In this document: positions 1-6,577 of the stretch, piece by piece | How the letters are laid out: each line of letters begins with the position of its first letter | Position numbering within the stretch: position 1 is the stretch's first letter | Origin: Nitrososphaerota archaeon | Lineage (GTDB): Archaea > Thermoproteota > Nitrososphaeria > Nitrososphaerales > UBA57 | Direction: 5' to 3' | DNA: 13,742 nt | NCBI GenBank assembly: GCA_022572285.1 | Contig: JACZWF010000017.1 | Span: forward strand, 1-13,742 | Translations under genes and position numbers: made by a program | The notes under the pieces: model-generated | Seen by the model: the letters and a program-made list of their open reading frames with translations, nothing else | Databases searched by the model: none | What the model was told of the DNA's origin: nothing

Positions 1-2
1 AA

Positions 3-131
3 GCAGTAAGATCAGGCGAGCTTGGAGATGCTCGGGAACAATTATTTCAATTAAAGGACATAGTAGTGGCTCTAAGAACTGATATCGGTAACTTGATAGA
101 CCTAGGTCTTGGCCAACGAGGAAGGGATTGA
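3..131 (+). CDS. C-terminal end of a coiled-coil-like protein (partial)
   Basis: This frame is open from the left edge of the window and ends at a TGA (129-131), giving a 42-residue C-terminal fragment. The middle of the fragment has the alternating hydrophobic/charged pattern of a coiled coil, including the stretch GDAREQLFQLKDIVVALRTD, followed by a short basic tail. The other two plus-strand frames close quickly. The next gene downstream is also a coiled-coil protein, so the two may be related, but too little is visible to assign a family. The 5' end lies outside the window. It is a probable real gene end of unknown function. Confidence 0.55.
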   Translation, partial: AVRSGELGDAREQLFQLKDIVVALRTDIGNLIDLGLGQRGRD

Positions 132-261
132 AAAAACTTAGGATAGGATAGTTCAAGAATCCTGATCATTCTTCTACGATAATACCAGAAGGGTATTCCA
201 CCAACACGGTCAGTAACCTGTAGAGCCACGCATCAGGCTCATATTACGCATTGTATCATGC

Positions 262-269
262 ATATATAG
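262..269 (+). promoter_or_regulatory. TATA box for the coiled-coil gene
   Basis: ATATATAG is centred about 26 nt upstream of the GTG/ATG start codons at 289 and 295. This is the standard archaeal TATA-to-start spacing and predicts a leaderless mRNA. Confidence 0.6.
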
Positions 270-288
270 GAAATCTAACGCTAAGTAT

Positions 289-1095
289 GTGGACATGGCA
301 CGGGCCCTTCCAAAGAGGAAAAAGAAGATTGCTCCTCTAACCGAAGTCGGCAAGCTGAAAGAGCGGATGAGGGCGCTCTCCCAGAAGCTTTCTGAATCTG
401 TTCCCAAAGATGAAATGGAAAGCCGGCTTAAGGAGTTCAGCCTCTGGAAGTTGAGGTCAAGGAAGCTAAACAAATCCCAAATGGATAAGCTTCAAGTCAA
501 GCTCAATGATTCTGAGAGTCGTATCCGGGATCTCGAAGCTGAAGGACATGCACTGCAGCAAAAGCTCGAGAACCATTTGGATGAATCTACCAAAAAGATC
601 TCGGATGTCGAGGAGGAGCTAAGAGAGTCAAGAGCAACCACAAAATCCGAGAGAGCAACTATTGCAGACCTTGAAGGGGCACGAGAAGAGTCAGCGCGGG
701 CGGCCCATCTGCTCGAATCTAGAGTCCTTGAACTTGAAGGAATACTAGCAGGCATGATTTCGAGGGAAGAATTGGACAAATCCGCGCAGAGGTCAGCTGA
801 CCTCGAGAAGGAACTGGGTCAGGTGAGAACTGATTTGTACTCTTCTCAAAGTAGATTAAGTGAGGTCAAGGTAAACAATTCGCAACTCGAGTTAAGGCTC
901 GAGGGTTCAGTTTCAAAAGAGAAACATGATGATAGGATTAATGACCTCAACTCCAAACTTACAGAACTCCAGATGCGTATAGCAGAGGGCGCCGTTTCTC
1001 AAGATGAAATGGATCAATGCAGGAAGAGGGTAGAAGAGCTAGAGGGCGAACTGGCCTTGTCAAGAGACGCATTTGTAAAGTCTACCACTGAATAA
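289..1095 (+). CDS. Long coiled-coil protein, function unknown
   Basis: This is a 268-residue protein made almost entirely of charged heptad-like helix. It has a very basic N-terminus (PKRKKK at residues 8-13) and no signal peptide or membrane segment, so it is probably cytoplasmic and possibly nucleic-acid or filament associated. A short motif of the form V/I-S/P-K/R/Q-x-E recurs at residues 38-42, 157-161, 208-212 and 236-240 (for example SVPKDEME and AVSQDEMD), suggesting a degenerate internal repeat. The start could be GTG at 289 or ATG at 295. A TATA box 26 nt upstream supports a leaderless transcript starting at one of these. A convincing family cannot be named: the sequence resembles SMC/tropomyosin-like coiled coils only by composition and has no ATPase motifs. 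Confidence 0.8.
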   Translation: MDMARALPKRKKKIAPLTEVGKLKERMRALSQKLSESVPKDEMESRLKEFSLWKLRSRKLNKSQMDKLQVKLNDSESRIRDLEAEGHALQQKLENHLDESTKKISDVEEELRESRATTKSERATIADLEGAREESARAAHLLESRVLELEGILAGMISREELDKSAQRSADLEKELGQVRTDLYSSQSRLSEVKVNNSQLELRLEGSVSKEKHDDRINDLNSKLTELQMRIAEGAVSQDEMDQCRKRVEELEGELALSRDAFVKSTTE

Positions 1096-1248
1096 TATCG
1101 TAATTTACATCTTACAACATTATTCTGACTGCACCGTGAGACGCGCGCTTACAGGATATCCAACGAGATGAAGGGTTGACAATGAGAGAAGAGGATAGAT
1201 TGATCTAAGAGAGATTCATCTACTAAGTACCTCAGCAGATTCTACCAT

Positions 1249-1550
1249 ATGGACTGCAACGATGAGAGATATTATTATGATATTGTCCTAGATACGCCAG
1301 AAATTATCACAATTGAAGCGGTTCAGGGGATTGGGAAATTGGCCCGTATTCATAAGAACTTAGTCTGGTCAGGGGAAGAGCTAGCCCTAACCATAAATAC
1401 ACTGCGGTTCGTCCACCGAACCAGCACAAAAAGTATCAGACCCAGAAGTAGGAGTCCAGACAATCAGTCCAATCTCATACGTAGGTATTGGTAGGAGTAG
1501 TCCTGGTAGTAATATCTGGAGTACTCTTCACCCGCAAACGAAGCACATAG
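1249..1550 (+). pseudogene. Possible frameshifted C-terminally anchored surface protein
   Basis: Three successive plus-strand frames look like parts of one protein. Frame 1 from ATG 1249 reads a plausible globular segment (DTPEIITIEAVQGIGKLARI). Frame 2 (about 1397-1487) reads a Ser/Pro/Glu-rich linker-like piece (SSTEPAQKVSDPEVGVQ). Frame 3 (1488-1550) reads a single hydrophobic helix ending in a basic tail (GVVLVVISGVLFTRKRST) and then TAG. Linker, hydrophobic helix and basic tail is the same C-terminal design as the intact cupredoxin at 7178-7978. The reading needs two frameshifts, so it could be chance. No homologous family is recognised. An alternative is that only the 81-codon frame 1249-1494 is real. 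Confidence 0.25.
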
Positions 1551-1573
1551 TAATAGAATATAGTAGCATCGCG

Positions 1574-1604
1574 AGTACTATTTACAGACGATCCACATAG
1601 TACT
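1574..1604. repeat. Inverted repeat AGTACTAT / ATAGTACT
   Basis: An 8-bp perfect inverted repeat has arms at 1574-1581 and 1597-1604 with a 15-nt spacer. A further AGTACT follows at 1605-1610. It lies in a gene-poor region. It could be an operator-like dyad or a hairpin, and no function is evident. Confidence 0.4.
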
Positions 1605-1766
1605 AGTACTAAACTGACTCACACTCTAAATAAGAGGGCCTCCACATTTTTCATCGAAGGCAAGGAAAAGGGGACCAGCAGATTATCATCAAGCCGCGGG
1701 AAGCGCTCTAAGACTCGCTTTTTTCAGGCCTGTTGGTTTCCTCCCAAAGATATTTCTTCGTGAGAA

Positions 1767-1973
1767 TCATCTGGAACGATTCCAAATCCGTTCGTGAAGA
1801 TAGTAGAAAACAGACTTGACACCATTCAGCGCAAGTCCTATCCCAGCAGACTCGAATAACTGCCCAGTCCAGGCATACAACCCTATCACTGTTGTAGAGG
1901 TGGCAATGATTCTCCATGTTATCGTCTTCACGATGCTCCTCCTCCTACTATCTTGCAACCGGGCTTGGCTCAC
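1767..1973 (-). CDS. DUF2061 family small membrane protein
   Basis: This 68-residue protein matches the DUF2061 pattern as I know it: a basic N-terminus followed by RRSIVKTITWRIIAT (residues 11-25), a first hydrophobic helix (about 22-36), a second (about 42-58), and the characteristic end KSVFYYLHERIWNR. Members are small predicted two-helix membrane proteins of unknown function found in bacteria and archaea. The start is GTG (1971-1973). The in-frame upstream codons reach a TAG without a better start. A second frame over the same bases is a shadow. Family assignment is confident and the biochemical role is unknown. Confidence 0.8.
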   Translation of the reverse strand: MSQARLQDSRRRSIVKTITWRIIATSTTVIGLYAWTGQLFESAGIGLALNGVKSVFYYLHERIWNRSR

Positions 1974-2142
1974 CTTCTCTGTAGGGTGAAATTCCTTCTA
2001 AGCCGTCTCGATCCTATCACTTGGGATTCCGTTCCAAGGCTCCTGGATTGCTGTAGATTAACTCAGAGGAAGAAAGCTCTCTAGACCTTCTAGAACCCTC
2101 ACCCGAGAGGTTCCATATTCGTAATATCTATTACTTCTCGGT

Positions 2143-2655
2143 CTACAATAGGAAAGCAAAGTCTACAGCGAATACCATTAAGAAGAGCACGATGAACAGA
2201 AGGACAAGGTTGGCCTTCCCAACAAATTGAATCCTCGATATCGGTTTCACGATATCTTGAGGAGTAAAGTTGCCATCTCTTACCGTATTTAGAAATCGTC
2301 TTGAAGCCGGCAAAGCAACTCCGATTGCTAGAGCTACCATAACGAGGGACAAGATAGCTCCGGCCAAGATAGAATTTCCCCAGGGTATTCTAATCGCGAG
2401 TCCTAGATCGAAACCGGCTTTGAACAGTGCCGTCATAGCCCCCGCGGAGATTGTAATAAGAGAGAAAACGACAAAGAAGTTTACAAATCTCGGAAGGAAC
2501 TTTACAAGGAAAGAAATCCTGTCTTTTGGTTCAAGAGAGCGCAGAAAAGGCCCCAGAACGAAATAGTTGAGTAATATTGTTCCTCCCCACCCCACTGCAC
2601 CTAGTATGTGGAACCATCTCACCACTAGGATTACATAGTCAACGAGGGAGACCAT
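2143..2655 (-). CDS. Four-helix membrane protein, CopD-like
   Basis: This is a 170-residue integral membrane protein with four predicted helices at about residues 5-35, 56-80, 95-117 and 147-169. Near the N-terminus VRWFHILGAVGWGG carries a conserved-looking Trp-Phe-His (H16) typical of CopD/DUF2269-type proteins, where such histidines are thought to bind copper or haem. A positively charged loop (residues 119-147) probably faces the cytoplasm. The ATG start at 2653-2655 lies about 30 nt downstream of a TATA-like element, so the leader is very short. A role in copper handling is inferred from family resemblance only, although the window does encode a blue-copper protein about 4.5 kb away. A general four-helix membrane protein of unknown function is the alternative. 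Confidence 0.75.
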   Translation of the reverse strand: MVSLVDYVILVVRWFHILGAVGWGGTILLNYFVLGPFLRSLEPKDRISFLVKFLPRFVNFFVVFSLITISAGAMTALFKAGFDLGLAIRIPWGNSILAGAILSLVMVALAIGVALPASRRFLNTVRDGNFTPQDIVKPISRIQFVGKANLVLLFIVLFLMVFAVDFAFLL

Positions 2656-2680
2656 GACTCTCGCGTACTCCCGAAGTTCA

Positions 2681-2689
2681 GTTAATAAG
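2681..2689 (-). promoter_or_regulatory. TATA box for the CopD-like gene
   Basis: The minus-strand CTTATTAAC lies about 26 nt before a predicted start of transcription at about 2659, four bases upstream of the ATG. Confidence 0.45.
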
Positions 2690-2794
2690 TAATCCTCTTG
2701 GCCGGAATCGCTATGAGCTTTCTGTGGTAGGGGCTCGACTATTTACTTCATCCGGTCTTCGCGAGACTGACTGCTCAGTGGGAGGGCAAGGAGC

Positions 2795-2803
2795 AAATAT
2801 TAT
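2795..2803 (+). promoter_or_regulatory. TATA box for the interrupted small ORF
   Basis: AAATATTAT is centred near 2799, which is 25-26 nt upstream of the ATG at 2824. It therefore predicts a leaderless transcript beginning exactly at that ATG. Confidence 0.4.
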
Positions 2804-2823
2804 GGGGGAGGCGTTCAGAACTG

Positions 2824-3024
2824 ATGGCAATTCGGCAACCATGGTTCCAGTATGATACAAGCCGAGGTCTCAGAAGAGACGCCTAAGGACGCGGCTTACA
2901 ATCGGTTAACCTTCGAAACAATATTCAGCAAGTCAAGATTGCGCAAAGTACGGGAGAATCAGATCTCGCTCTTTCAGTTGAAAATCTGAGGTTTAGGATA
3001 TTTAGAATGGAACGTCGGGCATGA
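2824..3024 (+). pseudogene. Small helical protein interrupted by an in-frame stop
   Basis: From ATG 2824 the frame encodes 20 residues (containing QPWFQYDTSRGLRRDA), meets TAA at 2884-2886, then stays open to TGA 3022-3024. The downstream part (NNIQQVKIAQSTGESDLALS, then VENLRFRIFRMERRA) has a strong amphipathic helical pattern, so the whole reads as a 66-codon small protein with one nonsense codon. A correctly spaced TATA box points to ATG 2824. An overlapping frame (ATG 2852 to TGA 2989, 45 codons) is also open and is the main alternative. The 3' end overlaps the end of the minus-strand gene at 3002. No family is recognised. A sequencing error, a recent mutation or readthrough could each explain the stop. 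Confidence 0.4.
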
Positions 3025-3247
3025 GCCGAGTGATATTCTTGCGCCTTTTTTGAGCTTGTCCGATTGAGGTTTCGGTGTTTTCGGCAGATTCTTCCGAGAC
3101 TGGGGGTTTGGCCGGTTGCGGATGGAGATGATGACCTAAAGAGTCATAGAGCTGGCCTGCCTGCTCCTCGCTCAATGTAGTACTAGTTCCATCAGTGAAT
3201 CTGATTTCAAAGATGGATTTCTGAATAACTTCTATCTTCTCGTCCAA
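3002..3247 (-). CDS. Small hypothetical protein
   Basis: This is an 81-residue soluble protein. Residues 5-37 look like a small folded unit of beta strand and helix (KSIFEIRFTDGTSTTLSEEQ, then AGQLYDSL), and residues 40-81 are a Pro/Glu/Ser- and Lys/Arg-rich, probably disordered tail. The only plausible start is TTG at 3245-3247, because an in-frame TAG lies two codons upstream. A TATA element (minus strand TTAAATTG, 3276-3282) sits at the right distance for a near-leaderless transcript, which supports this unusual start. I do not recognise the family. No partner is suggested by the context. Confidence 0.6.
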   Translation of the reverse strand: MDEKIEVIQKSIFEIRFTDGTSTTLSEEQAGQLYDSLGHHLHPQPAKPPVSEESAENTETSIGQAQKRRKNITRLMPDVPF

Positions 3248-3274
3248 AATCTACATTCCTTTTACGTGATCATA

Positions 3275-3284
3275 CAATTTAAGG
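3275..3284 (-). promoter_or_regulatory. TATA box for the 81-residue hypothetical gene
   Basis: The minus-strand CCTTAAATTG is centred about 33 nt before the TTG start, with predicted transcription start near 3254. Confidence 0.5.
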
Positions 3285-3385
3285 GTGGTTACTTCAACCG
3301 ACGAAATTCATAATCCCCAAGAATAAAGCTGCGGATAGAGGGTTCGAACTATACGAATGAGCGCGCGCTTCACTAAAGGCTCTAT

Positions 3386-3417
3386 GGATCAAAAGAAATC
3401 GGCGACAAAATAAGGAT
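3386..3417 (-). terminator. T-rich terminator-like region after the PPOX gene
   Basis: Downstream of the stop at 3427, the minus strand carries several T-rich runs (TTATCCTTATTTTG and TTTCTTTTG). This fits archaeal intrinsic termination, which needs T-runs rather than a hairpin. Confidence 0.35.
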
Positions 3418-3426
3418 AAACTCCCA

Positions 3427-3813
3427 TTAGGCCGTGTAATGCTCGGGCTCTATCTTGAGAATTATCCGAGTTTCGCTAGGGGAAAGCCACGGGTACTTTT
3501 CCTTACTCAGATACTTCTTCGCAAGTTTGTGGATGTGGTCTTCCGCACCAGCTGTACTTTGTTCTACGACTCTACCTCTGATCGTTATCATATCATATTG
3601 ATTTGAGGCGTCAGCGATGGAAATGGCAACTTTTGGATTTACCTTGGTATTTTTCTGTTTTACCCTCCCCACCGCTGTATTCACCAGTATTAGGCCGTCC
3701 TCATGGTCTACCCAAACTGGGGTCACTTGTGGGGAACCGTCCTTCATTATGGTGGCAAGATAACCAAAGTTTCGACCATCAATCATCTGTATCGCTCTTG
3801 TATCTAGTTTCAT
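3427..3813 (-). CDS. Pyridoxamine-phosphate-oxidase-like F420/FMN-binding protein
   Basis: From ATG 3811-3813 this is a 128-residue split beta-barrel protein of the PPOX class. Diagnostic stretches are GYLATIMKDGSPQVTPVWVD (17-36), LILVNTAVGRVKQKN (41-55) and the central KVAISIADA (61-69), followed by MITIRGRVVE. It ends with the C-terminal helix-strand segment typical of 'PPOX class probable F420-dependent enzymes'. Such proteins bind F420 or FMN and catalyse hydride transfer to varied substrates. The substrate cannot be read from sequence. The frame is open up to 3864, but the TATA-like element at 3838-3848 predicts transcription from about 3816, so the start at 3813 (leaderless) is preferred. 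Confidence 0.85.
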   Translation of the reverse strand: MKLDTRAIQMIDGRNFGYLATIMKDGSPQVTPVWVDHEDGLILVNTAVGRVKQKNTKVNPKVAISIADASNQYDMITIRGRVVEQSTAGAEDHIHKLAKKYLSKEKYPWLSPSETRIILKIEPEHYTA

Positions 3814-3837
3814 TATCTCTAGGACAGATCCTAGAGT

Positions 3838-3848
3838 GAAAAATATTG
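3838..3848 (-). promoter_or_regulatory. TATA-like element for the PPOX gene
   Basis: The minus-strand AATATTTTTC is centred about 26 nt before 3816, immediately ahead of the ATG at 3813. This decides the shorter start over the one at 3864. Confidence 0.45.
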
Positions 3849-3887
3849 CTCTACCACCGTACATTGGCTACTCGTCTGCACCGGGAT

Positions 3888-4064
3888 TTACTTGCCACCA
3901 TCTGGATTACTGTCTTCTACCGTTATCTTCTGCCCAGTATCCCATCTCCGCGCTCTTCTTTGAAGATGACTTAGCCAGATGGAGACATCAAACTCAGTCG
4001 GGCATTTTATTATATTAATCACTTCTCCCTTTGGATTACGGGTCACTACGTATTTTGGAGTCAA
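3888..4064 (-). CDS. Small hypothetical protein
   Basis: This is a short soluble, basic protein of about 58 residues from TTG 4064 (65 from ATG 4085). It contains PKYVVTRNPKGEVINIIKCP, then DVSIWLSHLQRRARRWD, and ends in a polar tail. A TATA-like element (minus strand AGATAAATGG, 4083-4092) overlaps the ATG at 4083-4085 and is about 26 nt from the TTG at 4064, so the TTG start is favoured for a leaderless transcript. No family is recognised. It lies directly upstream of the PPOX gene on the same strand, but that gene has its own promoter. Confidence 0.45.
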   Translation of the reverse strand: MTPKYVVTRNPKGEVINIIKCPTEFDVSIWLSHLQRRARRWDTGQKITVEDSNPDGGK

Positions 4065-4082
4065 TATCTTGACACCTTGAAC

Positions 4083-4092
4083 CATTTATCTC
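4083..4092 (-). promoter_or_regulatory. TATA-like element for the 58-residue hypothetical gene
   Basis: The minus-strand AGATAAATGG lies about 25 nt from the TTG codon at 4064. It overlaps the alternative ATG start, which argues against that ATG. Confidence 0.35.
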
Positions 4093-4183
4093 TGTGAGAA
4101 TGAAGACCAAGAAAGCTTGCGAAGAATTTCTCGCAGTTCTTGCACCTGTAATGCATGAGTGGGCATGCAAGTGGTGGATAATA

Positions 4184-4212
4184 ACTCTATACAGTAGAAT
4201 ACGGTATAGAGT
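4184..4212. repeat. Perfect 9-bp inverted repeat ACTCTATAC / GTATAGAGT
   Basis: The arms are at 4184-4192 and 4204-4212, separated by 11 nt. Each arm includes a TATA-like core. It could form a hairpin or serve as a dyad for a regulator. A second, 6-bp inverted repeat, TGCATG/CATGCA, sits just upstream at 4152-4169. Confidence 0.6.
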
Positions 4213-4430
4213 GGTCAATATCTCTTTACCTAGCCGAAACGACGTACTAAAACAAGAAACGCAACGACATATCCAGATCTAGAAGCCAGAATAGTAATCG
4301 GTCCAGAGATCCGTTATCCCAATAGCACTCGACGAATCATAGGTGAAATCATCGCCGAACTACATGATAGTACCATGCAACTATGACTGAGTGTTCTTAC
4401 ATTTGGTCTCCTAGGCTAACCTTGGATCAC

Positions 4431-4437
4431 TTTATAC
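4431..4437 (+). promoter_or_regulatory. TATA box for the metallo-hydrolase gene
   Basis: TTTATAC predicts transcription from about 4460, giving a leader of roughly 16 nt before the TTG start at 4476. Confidence 0.55.
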
Positions 4438-4475
4438 ACTCTTAATACCTCCAAAGTTATGCCCAGAAGTTAGAT

Positions 4476-5315
4476 TTGCGCACTCGTCTTCTAGCTATCC
4501 CACTGTTGATCATTGTGGCAGGTCTAGTAGGAGTAGCTCTACTTTTCAGCTTAAGCTCTCTGCCGGGAGATCCAGTTGATGAACCCGATCCGGATCTTGT
4601 AGCAGAGCGAGCGCGCGCAGATGATGTAATCCTGCCTCCAGTAGAAGAACCTGATGTTGATATCCAACCGCCAGTTGAAGAAAGGTCTCGCGTCGGCGAT
4701 CCCATCGTAACTCCGATAGTCCATGCAAGTGTGATGATTGAATTCGACGGTACGATTATTCACATAGATCCTCATCAATCGATTGATTATTCATCTTATG
4801 CAAAGGCAAACATCATTCTCATTACCCATAATCATCAAGATCATTTTGATGAAAACAAGATCAAGCAACTTCTAGGCCCATCGACTAGAGTCTTTGGACC
4901 TATCGGTGTCTTTGAGGCCTCTCGCGAAATTGAGGTTGAAGTACTGTCCTATGGGGAGATTATCACGATAGGTGGTTTGGAAATTGAAGTAATCCCCGCA
5001 TATAACATCCAGAGGGGGTTCCACCCGCGTGGCCTCAATAATGGATATCTCTTGACGATTGACATGAACCGGATCTTCATTGGAGGTGATACTGAGTGTA
5101 CCCCTGAATTGAGGGCACTCGAAGACATCGATATAGCTCTCCTTCCAATAGATGGTCAGTTCACCATGTCTCCGAGTGAAGCAGCTGAGTGTTTTGATTC
5201 CATACGACCGAAACAGGCTATACCATATCACCAGAACCGATCTGACCCAGAAGAAATTCGTCGCCTTCTTTCTGACTCTCGGGAAATTGAGGTCCTGGTA
5301 TTACCTTTGCCATAA
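4476..5315 (+). CDS. Membrane-anchored metallo-beta-lactamase-fold hydrolase (UlaG-like)
   Basis: This 279-residue protein has an N-terminal signal anchor (residues 5-29), an acidic Pro/Glu-rich linker with a repeated PPVEE (54-58 and 65-69), and a metallo-beta-lactamase domain from about residue 78. The metal site is visible: H118, H120, D122 and H123 in THNHQDHFD, then H183, D205 in IGGDTE and H252 in IPYHQN. The early VHASVMIEFDGTIIHIDPH is typical of the UlaG-like 'beta-lactamase superfamily' branch. It is probably displayed on the outer face of the membrane; its substrate is unknown. The only usable start is TTG 4476, because the ATG at 4459 is in another frame and stops after three codons. 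It has its own promoter and the following purK also does, so the two are probably not an operon. Confidence 0.85.
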   Translation: MRTRLLAIPLLIIVAGLVGVALLFSLSSLPGDPVDEPDPDLVAERARADDVILPPVEEPDVDIQPPVEERSRVGDPIVTPIVHASVMIEFDGTIIHIDPHQSIDYSSYAKANIILITHNHQDHFDENKIKQLLGPSTRVFGPIGVFEASREIEVEVLSYGEIITIGGLEIEVIPAYNIQRGFHPRGLNNGYLLTIDMNRIFIGGDTECTPELRALEDIDIALLPIDGQFTMSPSEAAECFDSIRPKQAIPYHQNRSDPEEIRRLLSDSREIEVLVLPLP

Positions 5316-5325
5316 AAGGACACAG

Positions 5326-5333
5326 CATTTAAG
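5326..5333 (+). promoter_or_regulatory. TATA box for purK
   Basis: CATTTAAG is centred 26-27 nt before the GTG at 5357, so the purK transcript is predicted to be leaderless. Confidence 0.6.
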
Positions 5334-5356
5334 TCCAAACTGCACAGCTTCTTCTT

Positions 5357-6577
5357 GTGGAAAACACTCTCAAGATTGGGTTTGTGGGAGGTGGACAACT
5401 CGCCATGATGACGGCTTTAGAAGCGAGAATAATATCAGATTACGACTTTCGGATTAACATCCTAGATCCATCAGCCGATTGCCCAGCCCACAAAGTCGCG
5501 GCAGAGCAAATCATCGGAGATTTCAAAGACCCGACTGCAATCAAGAGGCTTGCAGAGATTTCCGATATCATTACGTATGAAATCGAGCTGGGGGACGTGA
5601 CAGCGTTGAGGGAACTTAGAAATGAGGGGACAGAGATTCATCCATCACCCGAGACCTTGGAAATCATACAGGACAAGTTAACCCAGAAGAAATTCTTAGA
5701 TCAAAAAGGAATACCGGTCCCTAACTTTCTGGAGGCATCTAATAAAGACGAGATTCGTCGGGCAGTTCAAGACCTTGGAATCCCATGCTTACTGAAAACT
5801 CGAAGAGATGCTTATGATGGACGCGGTAACTTCGTAATTAGGAGGAAAGAGCAAATTGACCTGGCGCACAAGAAATTCGTGGGGAAGCCTGTCATGGTCG
5901 AAGAGTTCGTCAACTTTCAAAAGGAAGTTTCCATAGTAGTGGCGAAGGGACGGAACGAAGTGGCAGCCTATCCACCAGGAGAAAATTATCACGAAGATGG
6001 AATACTTATCATGACAAGAATGCCTGCCAAGATCTCCAAAGAAGTTGAGCGAGAGGCTGAGAGAATAGCAAGACGAACATTAAAGGCCTTCGACGATCAG
6101 GGGGTATTTGGAATCGAAATGTTTGTGGTTAATGATAAGATTTTGGTTAATGAAGTCGCTCCGCGAGTTCACAATACGGGTCATGGGACACTAGAAAAAT
6201 CAGCATTTGAAGCGTCTCAGTTCGAACAACATCTCAGAGCAATTTCTAGCGCTCCCCTAAGAGGTACTGAAATAAGAAAGCCTGTGGTCATGCAGAATAT
6301 CTTGGGTAGCAAAGATAGCTTCATAGGACCATACACCATCATGGGAGCTAACGAGGTCAACATTCTCCCTGGCGTCCATCTCTATCTGTACGGGAAGAAA
6401 GAAGTTCGCCCGCTACGAAAACTGGGACATTTGTCGGTGGTTGGGAACGAGCAGGAGAGAGCTGATGGGATTTCGGATCTTTCAAGTGATGAGAGCAATA
6501 TGGATGTCCTAGTTAGTAGAGCGCGAAGTGCACATTCAATGCTAAAGGTCGTACCGGTGGGGGCGTATGGCAACTAG
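5357..6577 (+). CDS. purK: 5-(carboxyamino)imidazole ribonucleotide synthase
   Basis: PurK uses ATP and bicarbonate to carboxylate AIR to N5-CAIR in de novo purine synthesis. This 406-residue protein has the three expected parts: an N-terminal nucleotide-fold opening with IGFVGGGQLAMM (7-18), the central ATP-grasp domain (QDKLTQKKFLDQKGIPVP, then a Lys-rich LLKTRRDAYDGRGNF loop), and the PurK signature NEVAPRVHNTGHGTLE. A C-terminal PurK domain follows (MQNILGS, then GVHLYLYGKKEVRPLRKLGH). It is slightly longer than most PurK proteins. The start is GTG at a leaderless position. Its last 11 nt overlap the start of purE, so the two are translationally coupled and almost certainly co-transcribed. 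The product is the PurE substrate. Confidence 0.97.
   Translation: MENTLKIGFVGGGQLAMMTALEARIISDYDFRINILDPSADCPAHKVAAEQIIGDFKDPTAIKRLAEISDIITYEIELGDVTALRELRNEGTEIHPSPETLEIIQDKLTQKKFLDQKGIPVPNFLEASNKDEIRRAVQDLGIPCLLKTRRDAYDGRGNFVIRRKEQIDLAHKKFVGKPVMVEEFVNFQKEVSIVVAKGRNEVAAYPPGENYHEDGILIMTRMPAKISKEVEREAERIARRTLKAFDDQGVFGIEMFVVNDKILVNEVAPRVHNTGHGTLEKSAFEASQFEQHLRAISSAPLRGTEIRKPVVMQNILGSKDSFIGPYTIMGANEVNILPGVHLYLYGKKEVRPLRKLGHLSVVGNEQERADGISDLSSDESNMDVLVSRARSAHSMLKVVPVGAYGN

Larger units (their letters stand above)
1096..1766. other. Gene-poor stretch with possible gene remnants
   Basis: No confident intact gene lies here. It contains an alternating CG tract (1142-1148), a weak 81-codon frame from 1249, the frame fragments described separately as a possible broken surface protein, and an inverted repeat at 1574-1604. 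The end (1700-1720) has a T-rich run on the plus strand that might be termination-related. Nothing else is recognised. Confidence 0.5.
4095..4475. other. Intergenic stretch without a confident gene
   Basis: It contains a weak 62-codon plus-strand frame from GTG 4094, an overlapping plus-strand frame (4234-4389) with a protein-like reading (EARIVIGPEIRYPNSTRRII) but no start codon, two inverted repeats (4152-4169 and 4184-4212), and the promoter of the next gene. Remnants of a decayed gene are possible but unproven. Confidence 0.5.

Noticed and set aside
2884..2886. In-frame TAA read as a recoded amino acid
   Set aside because: Recoding to pyrrolysine uses TAG and to selenocysteine uses TGA, so TAA is not a known recoded codon in archaea; mutation or an error is more likely.
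4094..4282. 62-codon plus-strand frame starting at GTG 4094
   Set aside because: No recognisable similarity, poor promoter spacing, and it crosses two inverted repeats; kept only as part of the gap description.
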